A stretch of DNA of 64,000 nucleotides from positions 1-64,000 of IMG/VR virus record IMGVR_UViG_3300042384_000211; one strand, written 5' to 3'. The notes below the pieces were generated by a model. The model was not told the DNA's origin. It searched no databases and saw only the letters and a program-made list of their open reading frames with translations. Position 1 is the stretch's first letter, and the number at the start of each line of letters is the position of its first letter. Source of the DNA: a virus. Shown here one piece after another: positions 42,805-52,861 of the stretch. A program made the position numbers and the translations under genes.

Positions 42805-44124
42805 TTATCTATATTCATATACAACAACTAATCCCGAGGCACCTGCACTGCCTACCCATCCTTGCATTGCTCCGCCACATCCACCAGCGCCAGGCGCTGA
42901 ATAGCCAACATCAGCATTAGTGGAATGTGATGCTCTTTTTCCGCCACCCCAATAACCCGCTCCGCCGGTGCCAACTGCTTCTCTGCCGCCAGTATCTCCG
43001 TGGCCAGTCCCTGTGCCACCTAGAAAGTTGACATCACCACTAGAACCAACCCCACCGTGGCCACCTGTATGACTTGCATGTTGGTTTGCTCCATACCCGC
43101 CGGTGGCGGAGCAGTAAGACCCAAATGAACTTGTACCACCGTTTCCACCTGCTGCGTAGTAACCAACAGCACTCCCACCGCCGCCTACTGTAACTGCAAC
43201 AGTAGATATTTGTGCAACATCTATTACTTTTTCTGAGTAACCACCGGCGCCGCCACTTTCGCAGTATGATGCTGCGCCGCCACCGGCGCCGACTACTTTA
43301 ACAATAATTCGAGTACACGCCGGTGGTTTAATCCAGGTACCTGAACTCGTAAATGTTGTAGTAGACATTAGTTTTCCGGCATCTTTTGCACTGTCAAAAT
43401 TAGTACTTTGACTCGTAGAATCAGGAAAAGTAATTCGTTCCGAATCAGATGGATTAGACAATAACCTCTGCATTGACGGGTGTGTTCCGTCAATGCAGTC
43501 GATCCTCGGATAGAAAAATTCAAGATGGGTAGTAGCCTCTGCACAATAGTAATGATATGTTCGATGCACCGCAGTAGTTGTTCCTGCTACCCACCTACAA
43601 TCGTTTGGTACATTACCTGCATTCCACCCAACTCTTCCTGAGGTGGTATAATATCCACTGTCGTCGTGTGGCAACCGACTATAATATGTTGCTGGATAAC
43701 AATGACCCACAAAAAGATACCATTGATTTTGTGTTAACGCAGAAGTTCCGCGATAATCAAAATATGGGTTGGTATTTACAACATCATTATCTAATCCTAC
43801 TGTAGAACCCGAACTGCTTTGTAGACCAAAGTAGAATGTTCCGCCGCCAGTTGCTGATGTTCGTTTAACCCAGACAGAAAATCTATATAATTTAGATGAA
43901 TCGATAGATACTCCACTAGTGTTCCATCCGCCGTCGGCTCCACTATTGCCCGATGGAACTGATTGCCAAACCATTGCAGCATTGCCCCAGGGATCCGTGC
44001 CAATATATCTGTTTTGTTCTCCAGTATCACCATTTGCAGAAAATATACCAACACTGCCAGATCCAGCAGTCCAAGATGATGGGTCTAATAGATTATAGTT
44101 AGAAGTAGTTAAGCTAACTGCCAC
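42805..44124 (-). CDS. Glycine-rich adhesin, paralogue 3, with extra N-terminal domain (439 aa)
   Basis: The C-terminal 210 residues repeat the paralogue layout (ITFPDSTSQSTNFDSAKD, then FTSSGTWIKPPACTRIIVKVVGAGGGAASYC). The N-terminal ~220 residues form a separate beta-rich domain (SVWVKRTSATGGGTFYFGLQSSSG) with Tyr/Trp strands, probably a carbohydrate-binding module. It may be the main tip adhesin or an evolved receptor-binding variant. Confidence 0.78.
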   Translation of the reverse strand: MAVSLTTSNYNLLDPSSWTAGSGSVGIFSANGDTGEQNRYIGTDPWGNAAMVWQSVPSGNSGADGGWNTSGVSIDSSKLYRFSVWVKRTSATGGGTFYFGLQSSSGSTVGLDNDVVNTNPYFDYRGTSALTQNQWYLFVGHCYPATYYSRLPHDDSGYYTTSGRVGWNAGNVPNDCRWVAGTTTAVHRTYHYYCAEATTHLEFFYPRIDCIDGTHPSMQRLLSNPSDSERITFPDSTSQSTNFDSAKDAGKLMSTTTFTSSGTWIKPPACTRIIVKVVGAGGGAASYCESGGAGGYSEKVIDVAQISTVAVTVGGGGSAVGYYAAGGNGGTSSFGSYCSATGGYGANQHASHTGGHGGVGSSGDVNFLGGTGTGHGDTGGREAVGTGGAGYWGGGKRASHSTNADVGYSAPGAGGCGGAMQGWVGSAGASGLVVVYEYR

Positions 44125-44125
44125 G

Positions 44126-44884
44126 TTAAAGTCCTTTTAACTGATTTACTTCAGCCCTTAATTCTTTAATTGCTTCGATTAATAACGGAATTAATTTTTC
44201 GTATTGTACAGTAAGGTAGTTTTCGCCCGAACTACTTGTACCATCTTCAGCAATATCAAATGGAGCAGGTTTGACTGCTTCTGGTTGTACTTGTTGTACA
44301 TCTTGTGCAAACACGCCAACTTGTTGTGAGTAATCATTATACCCAAACTGTTCAGCTAATGCATTTTGTGTGTACATTAGTCCAGTAAGTTGATCTACTT
44401 TGTCTAATGGGTTTTCAATTGTTTTGAAATTTGTTTTTAATCGTTTGTCTGAATAAAATGCTGTAATGGCATTTGTTGCACGTATCTCACCTGTTATTCC
44501 ACTTGCAGCAGTACCTATACCAAGTGACTGCACTTGCGTTGTACCTGATGCCACTATTGTTGCTGTAGATAAAGATGCGGCTGTTGCAGCGGCAAGCGAC
44601 GAAGTTGTACTAACTGTAAGCGTAGTTACTCCTAATGTAGCAATGTTTATTGCTCCAGCAACATATAAATTACCGCCAATGCCCACACCGCCTGTTACTA
44701 TTAAGGCACCCGAGGCCGAACTAGTACTTGCTGTACTATTTGTAACTGCTAAACTTGCCGCTGTTAAGTTTGTACCAGCTGTAGTATTGCGCACCCAAGC
44801 TGTTTTGGTACTATTATAAGTGTATGTAATTCCATTTGCTGTTACTTGTTGCCCATTGGTTGGACCAGTTGGAAATCCTGCCAT
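44126..44884 (-). CDS. Tail fibre with S74 intramolecular chaperone domain
   Basis: The C-terminus has FYSDKRLKTNFKTIENPLDKVDQLTGLMY and QVGVFAQDVQQVQPEAV, the peptidase S74/endosialidase chaperone domain that folds trimeric fibres and then self-cleaves at its Ser. The N-terminal part is a repetitive beta-fibre (TNSTASTSSASGALIVTGGVGIGGN). It is 252 aa. Fibre for host recognition or a fibre base. Confidence 0.9.
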   Translation of the reverse strand: MAGFPTGPTNGQQVTANGITYTYNSTKTAWVRNTTAGTNLTAASLAVTNSTASTSSASGALIVTGGVGIGGNLYVAGAINIATLGVTTLTVSTTSSLAAATAASLSTATIVASGTTQVQSLGIGTAASGITGEIRATNAITAFYSDKRLKTNFKTIENPLDKVDQLTGLMYTQNALAEQFGYNDYSQQVGVFAQDVQQVQPEAVKPAPFDIAEDGTSSSGENYLTVQYEKLIPLLIEAIKELRAEVNQLKGL

Positions 44885-44886
44885 GA

Positions 44887-47733
44887 TTAAAATCTTCCTA
44901 TTGCTACTTCAATTAATTTAATTTCGTTAGTTTCGATTGTTTCTAAGCTCTTACCTATTATACAACCCGGAGTATATTCACTCATACTTAATCGTTGTGC
45001 TGTACCATGAGTGCTACTGGAAACTAATCTATCACCTTTATTTACCGGCCCCTTTACTTGACATGGTACTCTTCCGGTTAGTGCAACTGCTACTCCGATA
45101 ATATCATTATTCATTAGATATGCAGGATTTGTAGTTACGACCCCAGCAACCGTAGGATCATGCGAGTTGGTTGATATTGTAACTTCCTGTAATCCTCCAA
45201 ATATTAAAACAGTACCTGGGTTATACTCATTATCTGATGTATATTTTTCTGCCAAATCGGCATATTGAGCCGAAGTTGATTTTGCAAATATAGTATTAAA
45301 TGTAGCACCACTAGCTCCGATATTCCCTACTCCATTTGTACCACCATTAATAATGGCAGTAGTAGGACTACCAGTAATAGTATGTGCTCCAGAACTAAAT
45401 GTAGTACCTATAGATCCGGCGCCCGAAATACTTAACGTGGTTCCGGTTACCGTAGATACTGCAACATTTAGCGGAGTTGATGTTATATCAACCCATTGGC
45501 TACTATCGCCATCATTTACATATGAGAATGTTATATCTGTTGCAGTATCGTACCATACATCATTTGATTTTGGGCTACTTGGAGCAGTGATACCAGCAGT
45601 ATAGACAGGTATTGCGGCATTGGCACCAGTAACTGAATTAGTAACTGTGGTAATTGCGGCATCAGTATAACCTTTAAGTGCTGTGTTAGCAGTAACTATA
45701 GCAGCATTGGCACCTGCTATTTGATTTGACTGTATAGTATTAGCCGCATCAACATATCCTTTCATGTTGGTGTTGGCTGTGGTTACTGATGAACTAGTAG
45801 TCGATATCTGACCATCAACATAACCCTTCATGTTGGTGTTTGCTGTAGTGACATTTGCCTGTACGTTGCCAATCATTGATGTCAGTGATGCACTTAAATT
45901 AGCATCATTACCTAATGCAGCTGCCAGTTCATTTAATGTGTCTAATGTGCTCGGAGCGCCATTAACTAAACTAGTAATCTGGCCGTCAACATAACCTTTC
46001 ATGTTAGTGTTGGCAGTGATTATTTGACCGTTTTGAGTTGCAGCATTTGAGGTTAATGTGGTATTGATAGCATCAATATAACCTTTCATGTTGGTATTAG
46101 CAGTTGTGATTGCACTCGAAGTAGTTGATATCTGTTCGTCAACATAACCTTTCATGTTGGTGTTAGCAGTGGTCGTGGTACTTATTTGTCCGTCAACATA
46201 CCCTTTCATGTTAGTATTAGCTGTGGTAACTAAATTATCAGTATAGCCTTTGAGATTGGTATTAGCAGTTGTGATTGCACTCGAAGTAGTTGATATCTGT
46301 TCGTCAACATAACCTTTCATGTTGGTGTTAGCAGTGGTCGTGGTACTTATTTGTCCGTCAACATACCCTTTCATGTTAGTATTAGCTGTGGTAACTAAAT
46401 TATCAGTATAGCCTTTGAGATTGGTATTAGCAGTTGTAATACTTGAGTTTACTGTAGTAATCTGCCCATCAGTATAACCTTTTAAATTAGTATTAGCTGT
46501 GGTAAATGCTGTTGACAGTGTGGTGATTATAGAAACGCCGTTAGCGTAATTATGCGCATCTGAATATAGTGCACCTGCAAATATATTACCAGCTACACCT
46601 ATGCCACCAACTATCTGCATAGTGCCCGTAGCAGTGCTTGTACTAGCAACTTCGGCGTTGGCTAAAACTACACCATTACCTGAGAAATAACGTAAACTCG
46701 CTGCACCGCCAAACGCAGAAGAATTGTTAAATTGTATTTGTGAATCTGCTCCCCCTGGAGTGCCGCCGCCAGCAGCTAAGTTAGTACCTACACCTGCACT
46801 TAATCCTGATAGATCAAAATATCCGCCGCGAGCTGTTCCGCCTCCTTCGAAAATTCTTAATCTATTTTGGAATACATCAATAACAACATTGCCAGCTAAA
46901 GTAGTATTGGTCGCTGACGGAGCTAGGTTAAGTTGTCCACCCTCGTCACCACCCGGGGATGTAACAAATAATTCTGTAGTCGTAACTGGTCCGGAGAATG
47001 TTGCACCACTCAGATTTGCCTTAGTTGTATTCAGCGATGCTATTGATGCAGACTGTGCTCCGGCATTAGCAAACAATGTGGCTATGTCACCTGCTTGTAC
47101 AGCGGCATTTGATGTGAGTGTTGTTAGTGACCCTGCTTGCACACCTGCATTAGCAAATAATGTAGCAATATCTCCTGATTGAACAGCCGCATTTGATGTT
47201 AATGTAGCTAATGATCCGCTTACTGTACCTAGGTTAGAAGTTAGGGTAGAATTAATTGCATCAACATACCCTTTCATTGCTGTGTTGGCTGTGGTGACGT
47301 TTGATTGGACATTAGAAATTAATGATGTTAATGTAACACTTAAATTGGCATCACTACCGAGAGCATTAGCAATTTCATTTAATGTATCTAAGGTTGCGGG
47401 AGCACCGTTAACTAGATTAGTAATTTGTCCGTCAATATAACCTTTTAATGCAGTGTTGGCAGTTACTATTTGCCCACTTAATGCTCCTGCATTAGCTATA
47501 ACCCCTGCTAATATACTAACACCATTGGCATAATTGTAATTTGCTGCTGATATATTACCAGTTACAACCAGCGAGCTTAATGTACCCACAGAAGTAATAT
47601 TACCCTGCGTATTTGCTGACAAATTACCAGATACTGTAGGGGTACTAGTTGATCCATCGGATACTACCTGCCCTGCAATAGATATTTTCTTTGATACATT
47701 GTCAAATTTAAATGAACGTATACGTGACGACAT
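44887..47733 (-). CDS. Large repetitive tail-fibre protein (948 aa)
   Basis: The middle is built from a repeating unit of the type TTANTNMKGYVDGQIST, suggesting a trimeric beta-helix or coiled-coil shaft. Two 165-bp copies are identical (46091-46420). The C-terminus (TSAQYADLAEKYTSDNEYNPGTVLIFGG, then VALTGRVPCQVKGPVNKGDRLVSSS) is a fibre C-domain shared with the 54.8 kb protein. The N-terminus starts after the smaller structural gene by one base. Confidence 0.82.
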   Translation of the reverse strand: MSSRIRSFKFDNVSKKISIAGQVVSDGSTSTPTVSGNLSANTQGNITSVGTLSSLVVTGNISAANYNYANGVSILAGVIANAGALSGQIVTANTALKGYIDGQITNLVNGAPATLDTLNEIANALGSDANLSVTLTSLISNVQSNVTTANTAMKGYVDAINSTLTSNLGTVSGSLATLTSNAAVQSGDIATLFANAGVQAGSLTTLTSNAAVQAGDIATLFANAGAQSASIASLNTTKANLSGATFSGPVTTTELFVTSPGGDEGGQLNLAPSATNTTLAGNVVIDVFQNRLRIFEGGGTARGGYFDLSGLSAGVGTNLAAGGGTPGGADSQIQFNNSSAFGGAASLRYFSGNGVVLANAEVASTSTATGTMQIVGGIGVAGNIFAGALYSDAHNYANGVSIITTLSTAFTTANTNLKGYTDGQITTVNSSITTANTNLKGYTDNLVTTANTNMKGYVDGQISTTTTANTNMKGYVDEQISTTSSAITTANTNLKGYTDNLVTTANTNMKGYVDGQISTTTTANTNMKGYVDEQISTTSSAITTANTNMKGYIDAINTTLTSNAATQNGQIITANTNMKGYVDGQITSLVNGAPSTLDTLNELAAALGNDANLSASLTSMIGNVQANVTTANTNMKGYVDGQISTTSSSVTTANTNMKGYVDAANTIQSNQIAGANAAIVTANTALKGYTDAAITTVTNSVTGANAAIPVYTAGITAPSSPKSNDVWYDTATDITFSYVNDGDSSQWVDITSTPLNVAVSTVTGTTLSISGAGSIGTTFSSGAHTITGSPTTAIINGGTNGVGNIGASGATFNTIFAKSTSAQYADLAEKYTSDNEYNPGTVLIFGGLQEVTISTNSHDPTVAGVVTTNPAYLMNNDIIGVAVALTGRVPCQVKGPVNKGDRLVSSSTHGTAQRLSMSEYTPGCIIGKSLETIETNEIKLIEVAIGRF
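46091..46437. repeat. Tandem 165-bp repeat within fibre gene
   Basis: Two identical 165-base units (46091-46255 and 46256-46420) plus a 17-base partial third copy. Each codes for 55 residues, so copy number can change in frame and alter fibre length. Confidence 0.88.
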
Positions 47734-48698
47734 TATTCTGCTACCTCAATTGTTTTAACCACTGCGGTCCAGCGGATTGTTTTATTTGCTGCACCTGTAA
47801 CATACAAGTTTATACTATTATTTGTGTCGTCTGCTCTAGCATCAACATCCCACGTTGCATCATCTTGTGCTACAACAATTTCGTACACATCGCCAACGTC
47901 AGCTACTGTACCTGAAAAATTATCCGCACAGCCTTCTAATTCCCATGCGGCAGATTCACCGGTGGCATCAGTTCTTCTTGCTACGATATGTATATCATAC
48001 AGTACCGTGGTATTTGTATTTACAGGCATTCTTGTACCTGCACCTACTGTTAGTATCTCTGTTTCTGTAGCATTAGTTGTTGTGCCGTGTAGGACATATT
48101 GACGTGTTACATACGTTCCTGTTCCCTGTGACACAAACCCAGTGACATTAATACTACCTGCGGTAACTGCACCAGAAACGTTTGCATTGGGCGGATTGAA
48201 ATCATTATTTTTACCTAACTCTACAGTGGTTCCATCACTGGTAAACATCCATTTACCATTGGTGTCTACACTGATAGATTCACTACCGATGTGGATTGTA
48301 CTACCGCTAAACCACCCCTCACGCCAACGTTGGGTTGGGCTGCCTAGATCAAACGTGACATTTGCTGCAGGTAGCAGACTGCCAGTAACATAGACATTAC
48401 TTAATGTACTTCCGCCGCCAATGTTACCAAATATTGTACCTGCTTTAATATTAGCATATTCACTAATTGTAATATTAGCATCAGTTCTACCCGAATTCGT
48501 AGTAAATGCTGTAGCAAAAGTATTAGCACTTTCATCCCAAAATAGTGCTATATTAGCCACTGTACCATTGGTACGATTCATTACAAAACCAATATCAATA
48601 TTTGCCTCAGTGCTGTTTTTATTCAACACGGTGATGGGATCTGAAATCGTGGTAACGACTGTGTTAATTTGATCTAAGCGCGGTCTGGTTAATGCCAT
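47733..48698 (-). CDS. Virion protein (321 aa)
   Basis: The beta-rich sequence contains ITISEYANIKAGTIFGNIGGGSTLSNVYVTGSLLPAANVTFDLGSPTQRWREGWF, a pattern seen in phage fibre/baseplate proteins. It overlaps the fibre gene by one base and starts after the late-type promoter at 48.7 kb. No enzymatic motif. Confidence 0.68.
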   Translation of the reverse strand: MALTRPRLDQINTVVTTISDPITVLNKNSTEANIDIGFVMNRTNGTVANIALFWDESANTFATAFTTNSGRTDANITISEYANIKAGTIFGNIGGGSTLSNVYVTGSLLPAANVTFDLGSPTQRWREGWFSGSTIHIGSESISVDTNGKWMFTSDGTTVELGKNNDFNPPNANVSGAVTAGSINVTGFVSQGTGTYVTRQYVLHGTTTNATETEILTVGAGTRMPVNTNTTVLYDIHIVARRTDATGESAAWELEGCADNFSGTVADVGDVYEIVVAQDDATWDVDARADDTNNSINLYVTGAANKTIRWTAVVKTIEVAE

Positions 48699-48724
48699 TG
48701 TATATGCTCTTTATCTTATTGTAG

Positions 48725-48732
48725 TATTTATA
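48725..48732 (-). promoter_or_regulatory. T4-type late promoter box (48.7 kb)
   Basis: TATAAATA on the minus strand, about 27 bases before ATG 48698 of the 321-aa virion gene. The hairpin at 48737-48758 directly precedes it. Confidence 0.65.
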
Positions 48733-48736
48733 CGAG

Positions 48737-48758
48737 AATAGGACCCGAAGGTCCTATT
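48737..48758 (-). terminator. Hairpin terminator after the 1222-aa gene
   Basis: AATAGGACC-TTCG-GGTCCTATT forms a strong tetraloop hairpin. Its T-run is weak (TATTCTCG), so termination may be partial. It separates the large virion gene from the next late transcription unit. Confidence 0.65.
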
Positions 48759-48777
48759 GTCTATAACAATATTACTA

Positions 48778-51700
48778 TTACGCTTGTGATTCTGTAAACG
48801 AAATTTGAATTTCTCCGCTGGCTGCAGTAGCAGTAATTGATGTAATGTTAATAGCCAATATCTCTGGACCATCTGGATAAACACCATTACCTGGAATTGC
48901 CGAAGTAACTAATTGTTTAACACGACTTAAATCCAGCACCCCAGAGTTCGTTTGGTTAACCGGAATAGCAAACAAACGTTCACCACCCGAGGCATACGTA
49001 CCACTTATGTACGACGGACTAGTTGAAAATTGAGTGAAACTTGGTTGAAATCCATTTGCCGCAGTATTTAAGTTAATCCATGTTGTTGCAGTAGCAGTAA
49101 TATTAGTTGGATTTAGAATACCTTCAATTAAGAAACGTGCGTTAGTACCAGTGTAGTTAACAACCATATCATTTAACTCTAATTGCGCACGATTAATTAA
49201 GTCACGTGTACCTAAGTCACCAATAATTGTATTACTTACACTAGGTGTTAAACGCATCAAGAATGCTGTTTTAACTCCGTTAGTTGTTGCTGGGAATGTA
49301 TAGTTCTGCGCACTGTAAGTAAATGAATAGCCTCGATCTTCATCAAATCCACCATCCATAATTACTGCAGAACCCCAGTGGTTTAACGTTGGTGCTGAGG
49401 TACAACTTAATACAGTTACCCCAGTACCCTCAGTATGACTTTCAGCAGTACCCATAGTAAATGATTTACTACTACCATCTTGCCATAGTGTAAATGCCGA
49501 TGCGCGAGTTAAATTGCCTAATCGATTTAAACTATAATCAATTGATGAATATTTAATAACTTCATTATCAACTACTACGTATACTGGATATGCCACTGAT
49601 GCTGGCGGAAATTGTGTTGCATCAACTAAATCCATTGATGTATCACCTGCAGAAATTGTAGCAATTAATTTATCTGTTGCGCTTTCATTATTTGCTGCAT
49701 AACGTACCGGTAAATTACCGGAACGCATATATGCTTCGTCATTCACGTTATTGTTTTTAATACGATGAACCATGATAAATGCACCATTCGGCCCACGTAA
49801 ACCATACTCAACAAAACCAGCACCGTACCACGCATATTGAATCATTAACATCTGCATCTTTGTTATATCGAGTTGGAAACCACTCGGACCAGTACCATCA
49901 ATTTTATCTAAATTAAACTGAGATTGTGGAATACGGAATTCATTTACTAATGCCATTTTAACACGAATTTGATTAGATGCGCCACGCCACGGTGGACTAA
50001 CTGTCATAGTATTGTTATCTGTGATGCTTGTAACAATATGACCCATGCCACGAATAACTACGCGACTATATTTGGTTAATTGTTCTGCAAAACGACATGT
50101 GCCATCACCAACAATTAAATTACTGCCAACTTCTGTAGTAACAAATCCGCAAAGTTGTAATGTGGCTGAACGTAATACTACATTTAAATTAGTACCAGTG
50201 TATTCCCAATATGCACCATTTTGATCATCATATATACCAGCACGTACAGTAGCCCCGTGCCAGCTAGCTAAATTAACTTTTGGTTGTACATCCATTTTTG
50301 GAGTTGCTGATCCTAACGTTTCTTGAGCAGTAACAGTAAATGAAGAATCACTTGTGATACTAGTTACACGATAATAATTATCATATCCACTTGTTGCAAT
50401 ATTGTTTAATTTAATATTAGCACCGATTTGTAAATAATGTTCATTTTCTGTAGTAATAGTAATAGTACTACTTAATGCAGTTGTACCATCGGCTGATATG
50501 TTGGCTACATCAAAGTTAGTTGATAATAGTGTACCTGAGCTCCAAAATAATCCCTTGCCAGATTGATAACGGAAGTATTTTTTACTTTGTCTTGCAGCCA
50601 TTGCGCCATGATGTGGAGTACCTGAACCAATATTTACACCGCCATCAAACGGTCTATGAATAAAGAAAGCACTTGCTTTAATATAGATTTTAGCAGTTAA
50701 ACTACCAGACACAGCAGCTCCGGATTTTCCTTGATATGTAAATGTAGTTGGAGTAGGGATACTTAAGATTGTAAATGAGCCATCACCCCATGCTACGTTA
50801 GTACCAGATAATAAATCAACGTTGATTGGTGTACCTGGACTCATACCGTGCGCATATGGTGTTGTGACTGTAATTGTACTCGGTGTTGCTTCATCACTAA
50901 CAATAGTTGATAATGGAATTGCAGCACCAGTAAATAATGCCGCCTTACGAATTTGTGTATCGTAACGATTCAATTGATAACCGATATTTAAATTAGTTGT
51001 TCTACGTGGATAATAGAACATATGATTAGTCTCAGCTGTCTGAAGTTGATACATCCCTTCCGTGTTAGCATTACTATGATTTGTTGTACTTATAAATGAA
51101 TGACTAACACCACCGTGTGCATTAACATTCATTCCAATTTGTGGAACGTATGTGCTACCAGCTTGATATAAACCAGTCATTCGTATAGCAATACTTCCTA
51201 CTGGAGCTGCCGAAATAGCAGTAGTTCCTACAGTACCACGACTAATTGTGGCGGCATTGGCTACTGCTGTTCCGATTGTAGTAGCTTTAACAATTTCAAC
51301 GTTTGATCCAGATCCTGTTAATGCATCAAAGTTAAGTTTTTGGATTACTGATCCTGATAATAAATTATCAGCACCTACAGTATTCATCCAACTACGATTT
51401 ATTGACATGTTAACATTACTTTCGATACTTGTAATAATACCAACTTCAACATTGCTTATTAAACGTACACTTTGACCACTTGTAATGTTAACATTACCGG
51501 AGTTTGTATTTAAACGTCGACGGGTAACTGTTAAATTTGTTGATGTACCGCCAGCAGTTACAGTCATCAATTCCCATAGGTCAGTAGTATCGGTTTGAAC
51601 CATAATAGTCGCACCTGTGGCAATAGCTGTACCGGATCCAACTACCAATGTAGTTGTAGCACCAGACGAAATTGTAGTTGTTACTGTTGTTGTATCAGCG

Positions 51701-52446
51701 AGACCCAGATATGCTAATAATAGTTGATCGTTTACAGCAAATCCAGCAGTATTAGCTACTGTTAGACTACGTTGATTACTATTAATTACGTTAGCTGTAG
51801 TATATGTTTGAACGTTTGCGCCTGCTACATATGGATTAACAATTAACATGTAATCATTTTGTGTCCAGTTTGGTGACGCAACACCGGTTTGATTCATTAA
51901 CGTAATACTTGTTGTACCAGTACTTGTAATTGGAGTTTGTCCAATAAATGTTACATACCCTGCGGTATTAGAAGTAAGTTCACTACCCGGTAATTCATAT
52001 AAACTTGGAATATCGTTATTTAAAAATATCGATTGCCATTTAGTATTTTGTAACCCATACTCAAAGTCAGCATCGATTAATGATTTTGGGTTTGATACCC
52101 GCATCCGTTCAATAGCATCAGTACCAAATGGCCATGGTCGTATTGTTTGACTTTCTGCTTCGACGTATACACCTAGACTATCAGCTGCACTCATCGTGGC
52201 GGTACTGGTTGTAAATATTAGGGTAGTGACACCATCTTGCCCTTGCGGGAAATCTGCATCATATGCCGCTGACCATGTTACTACGCCGCCTAATAATGGA
52301 TCAGCAAAGTTATATATAAAAGTTTGATCTGTAGCATTTAATATTGTTAAAATATCTGAAATATCATAATTGCCTGATATTTTAACTTTTCCAACTCCTG
52401 CGCCACCTGGTGTAAATACGTAATTTTTAATTTGTTGTCTTGCCAT
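48778..52446 (-). CDS. Giant virion protein (1222 aa)
   Basis: No enzymatic or membrane motif; the chain is beta-rich with repeated Thr/Ser/Val segments. The N-terminus (MARQQIKNYVFTPGGAGVGKVKISGNYDISDILTIL) and the overall style are those of T4-like cyanophage structural proteins, likely a baseplate or tail-fibre-like component. It leads the block just below the 52.4-52.9 kb gene. Confidence 0.75.
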   Translation of the reverse strand: MARQQIKNYVFTPGGAGVGKVKISGNYDISDILTILNATDQTFIYNFADPLLGGVVTWSAAYDADFPQGQDGVTTLIFTTSTATMSAADSLGVYVEAESQTIRPWPFGTDAIERMRVSNPKSLIDADFEYGLQNTKWQSIFLNNDIPSLYELPGSELTSNTAGYVTFIGQTPITSTGTTSITLMNQTGVASPNWTQNDYMLIVNPYVAGANVQTYTTANVINSNQRSLTVANTAGFAVNDQLLLAYLGLADTTTVTTTISSGATTTLVVGSGTAIATGATIMVQTDTTDLWELMTVTAGGTSTNLTVTRRRLNTNSGNVNITSGQSVRLISNVEVGIITSIESNVNMSINRSWMNTVGADNLLSGSVIQKLNFDALTGSGSNVEIVKATTIGTAVANAATISRGTVGTTAISAAPVGSIAIRMTGLYQAGSTYVPQIGMNVNAHGGVSHSFISTTNHSNANTEGMYQLQTAETNHMFYYPRRTTNLNIGYQLNRYDTQIRKAALFTGAAIPLSTIVSDEATPSTITVTTPYAHGMSPGTPINVDLLSGTNVAWGDGSFTILSIPTPTTFTYQGKSGAAVSGSLTAKIYIKASAFFIHRPFDGGVNIGSGTPHHGAMAARQSKKYFRYQSGKGLFWSSGTLLSTNFDVANISADGTTALSSTITITTENEHYLQIGANIKLNNIATSGYDNYYRVTSITSDSSFTVTAQETLGSATPKMDVQPKVNLASWHGATVRAGIYDDQNGAYWEYTGTNLNVVLRSATLQLCGFVTTEVGSNLIVGDGTCRFAEQLTKYSRVVIRGMGHIVTSITDNNTMTVSPPWRGASNQIRVKMALVNEFRIPQSQFNLDKIDGTGPSGFQLDITKMQMLMIQYAWYGAGFVEYGLRGPNGAFIMVHRIKNNNVNDEAYMRSGNLPVRYAANNESATDKLIATISAGDTSMDLVDATQFPPASVAYPVYVVVDNEVIKYSSIDYSLNRLGNLTRASAFTLWQDGSSKSFTMGTAESHTEGTGVTVLSCTSAPTLNHWGSAVIMDGGFDEDRGYSFTYSAQNYTFPATTNGVKTAFLMRLTPSVSNTIIGDLGTRDLINRAQLELNDMVVNYTGTNARFLIEGILNPTNITATATTWINLNTAANGFQPSFTQFSTSPSYISGTYASGGERLFAIPVNQTNSGVLDLSRVKQLVTSAIPGNGVYPDGPEILAINITSITATAASGEIQISFTESQA

Positions 52447-52448
52447 TT

Positions 52449-52853
52449 TTATGTCCCGAAAATAATAGAATTTGCTAACAATCTAGCTTTTAATGTTGCT
52501 GATAATTTATCGTACTGTAATGTTGAATCTGTTAATTTAGCATTTGTGATAGTTCCGTCACTTGGTATTCCAGAATCTAATACATCACCATATACTATCA
52601 CGTGCCATGTATTTAACCATGCACTCGTTGGTGCTGTATTAAATACGATGGTGGCATTATTGAAATAATAATCTACCCCAGGAATTAATACGTTGCCTAC
52701 TGCCACTGCAATAGTAGCATTGGGATTACTAACTGTGTATGCTTGTCCGGATACAGTAGTGTTAAATGTTGATAAATTTCCATTAAATTGAGAAGAAATA
52801 TTATCTAACTTAACAAAATTTCCTACCTGTGGTGTTTGACCTATGTAAGCCAT
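52449..52853 (-). CDS. Virion/tail protein (134 aa)
   Basis: The N-terminus MAYIGQTPQVGNFVKLDNIS is nearly the same as the start of the 54.8 kb fibre (MAYIGLQPQQ), a motif that recurs in tail-fibre N-termini of T4-like phages. The remainder is beta-rich with DYYFNNATIVFN. It likely joins fibres to the baseplate. It ends two bases before the 1222-aa gene. Confidence 0.7.
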   Translation of the reverse strand: MAYIGQTPQVGNFVKLDNISSQFNGNLSTFNTTVSGQAYTVSNPNATIAVAVGNVLIPGVDYYFNNATIVFNTAPTSAWLNTWHVIVYGDVLDSGIPSDGTITNAKLTDSTLQYDKLSATLKARLLANSIIFGT

Positions 52854-52861
52854 ATATTCTC

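Noticed and set aside
46081-46440. Regular direct repeats resembling a CRISPR array
   Set aside because: The repeats are in-frame protein-coding units of a fibre shaft with no unique spacers of uniform length and no cas genes.
44466-47182. Long plus-strand reading frames across the fibre genes
   Set aside because: They lie opposite low-complexity Thr/Ala/Asn-rich fibre coding sequence, lack ribosome-binding sites and give Val/Pro/Ala-rich products; these are codon-bias shadows.
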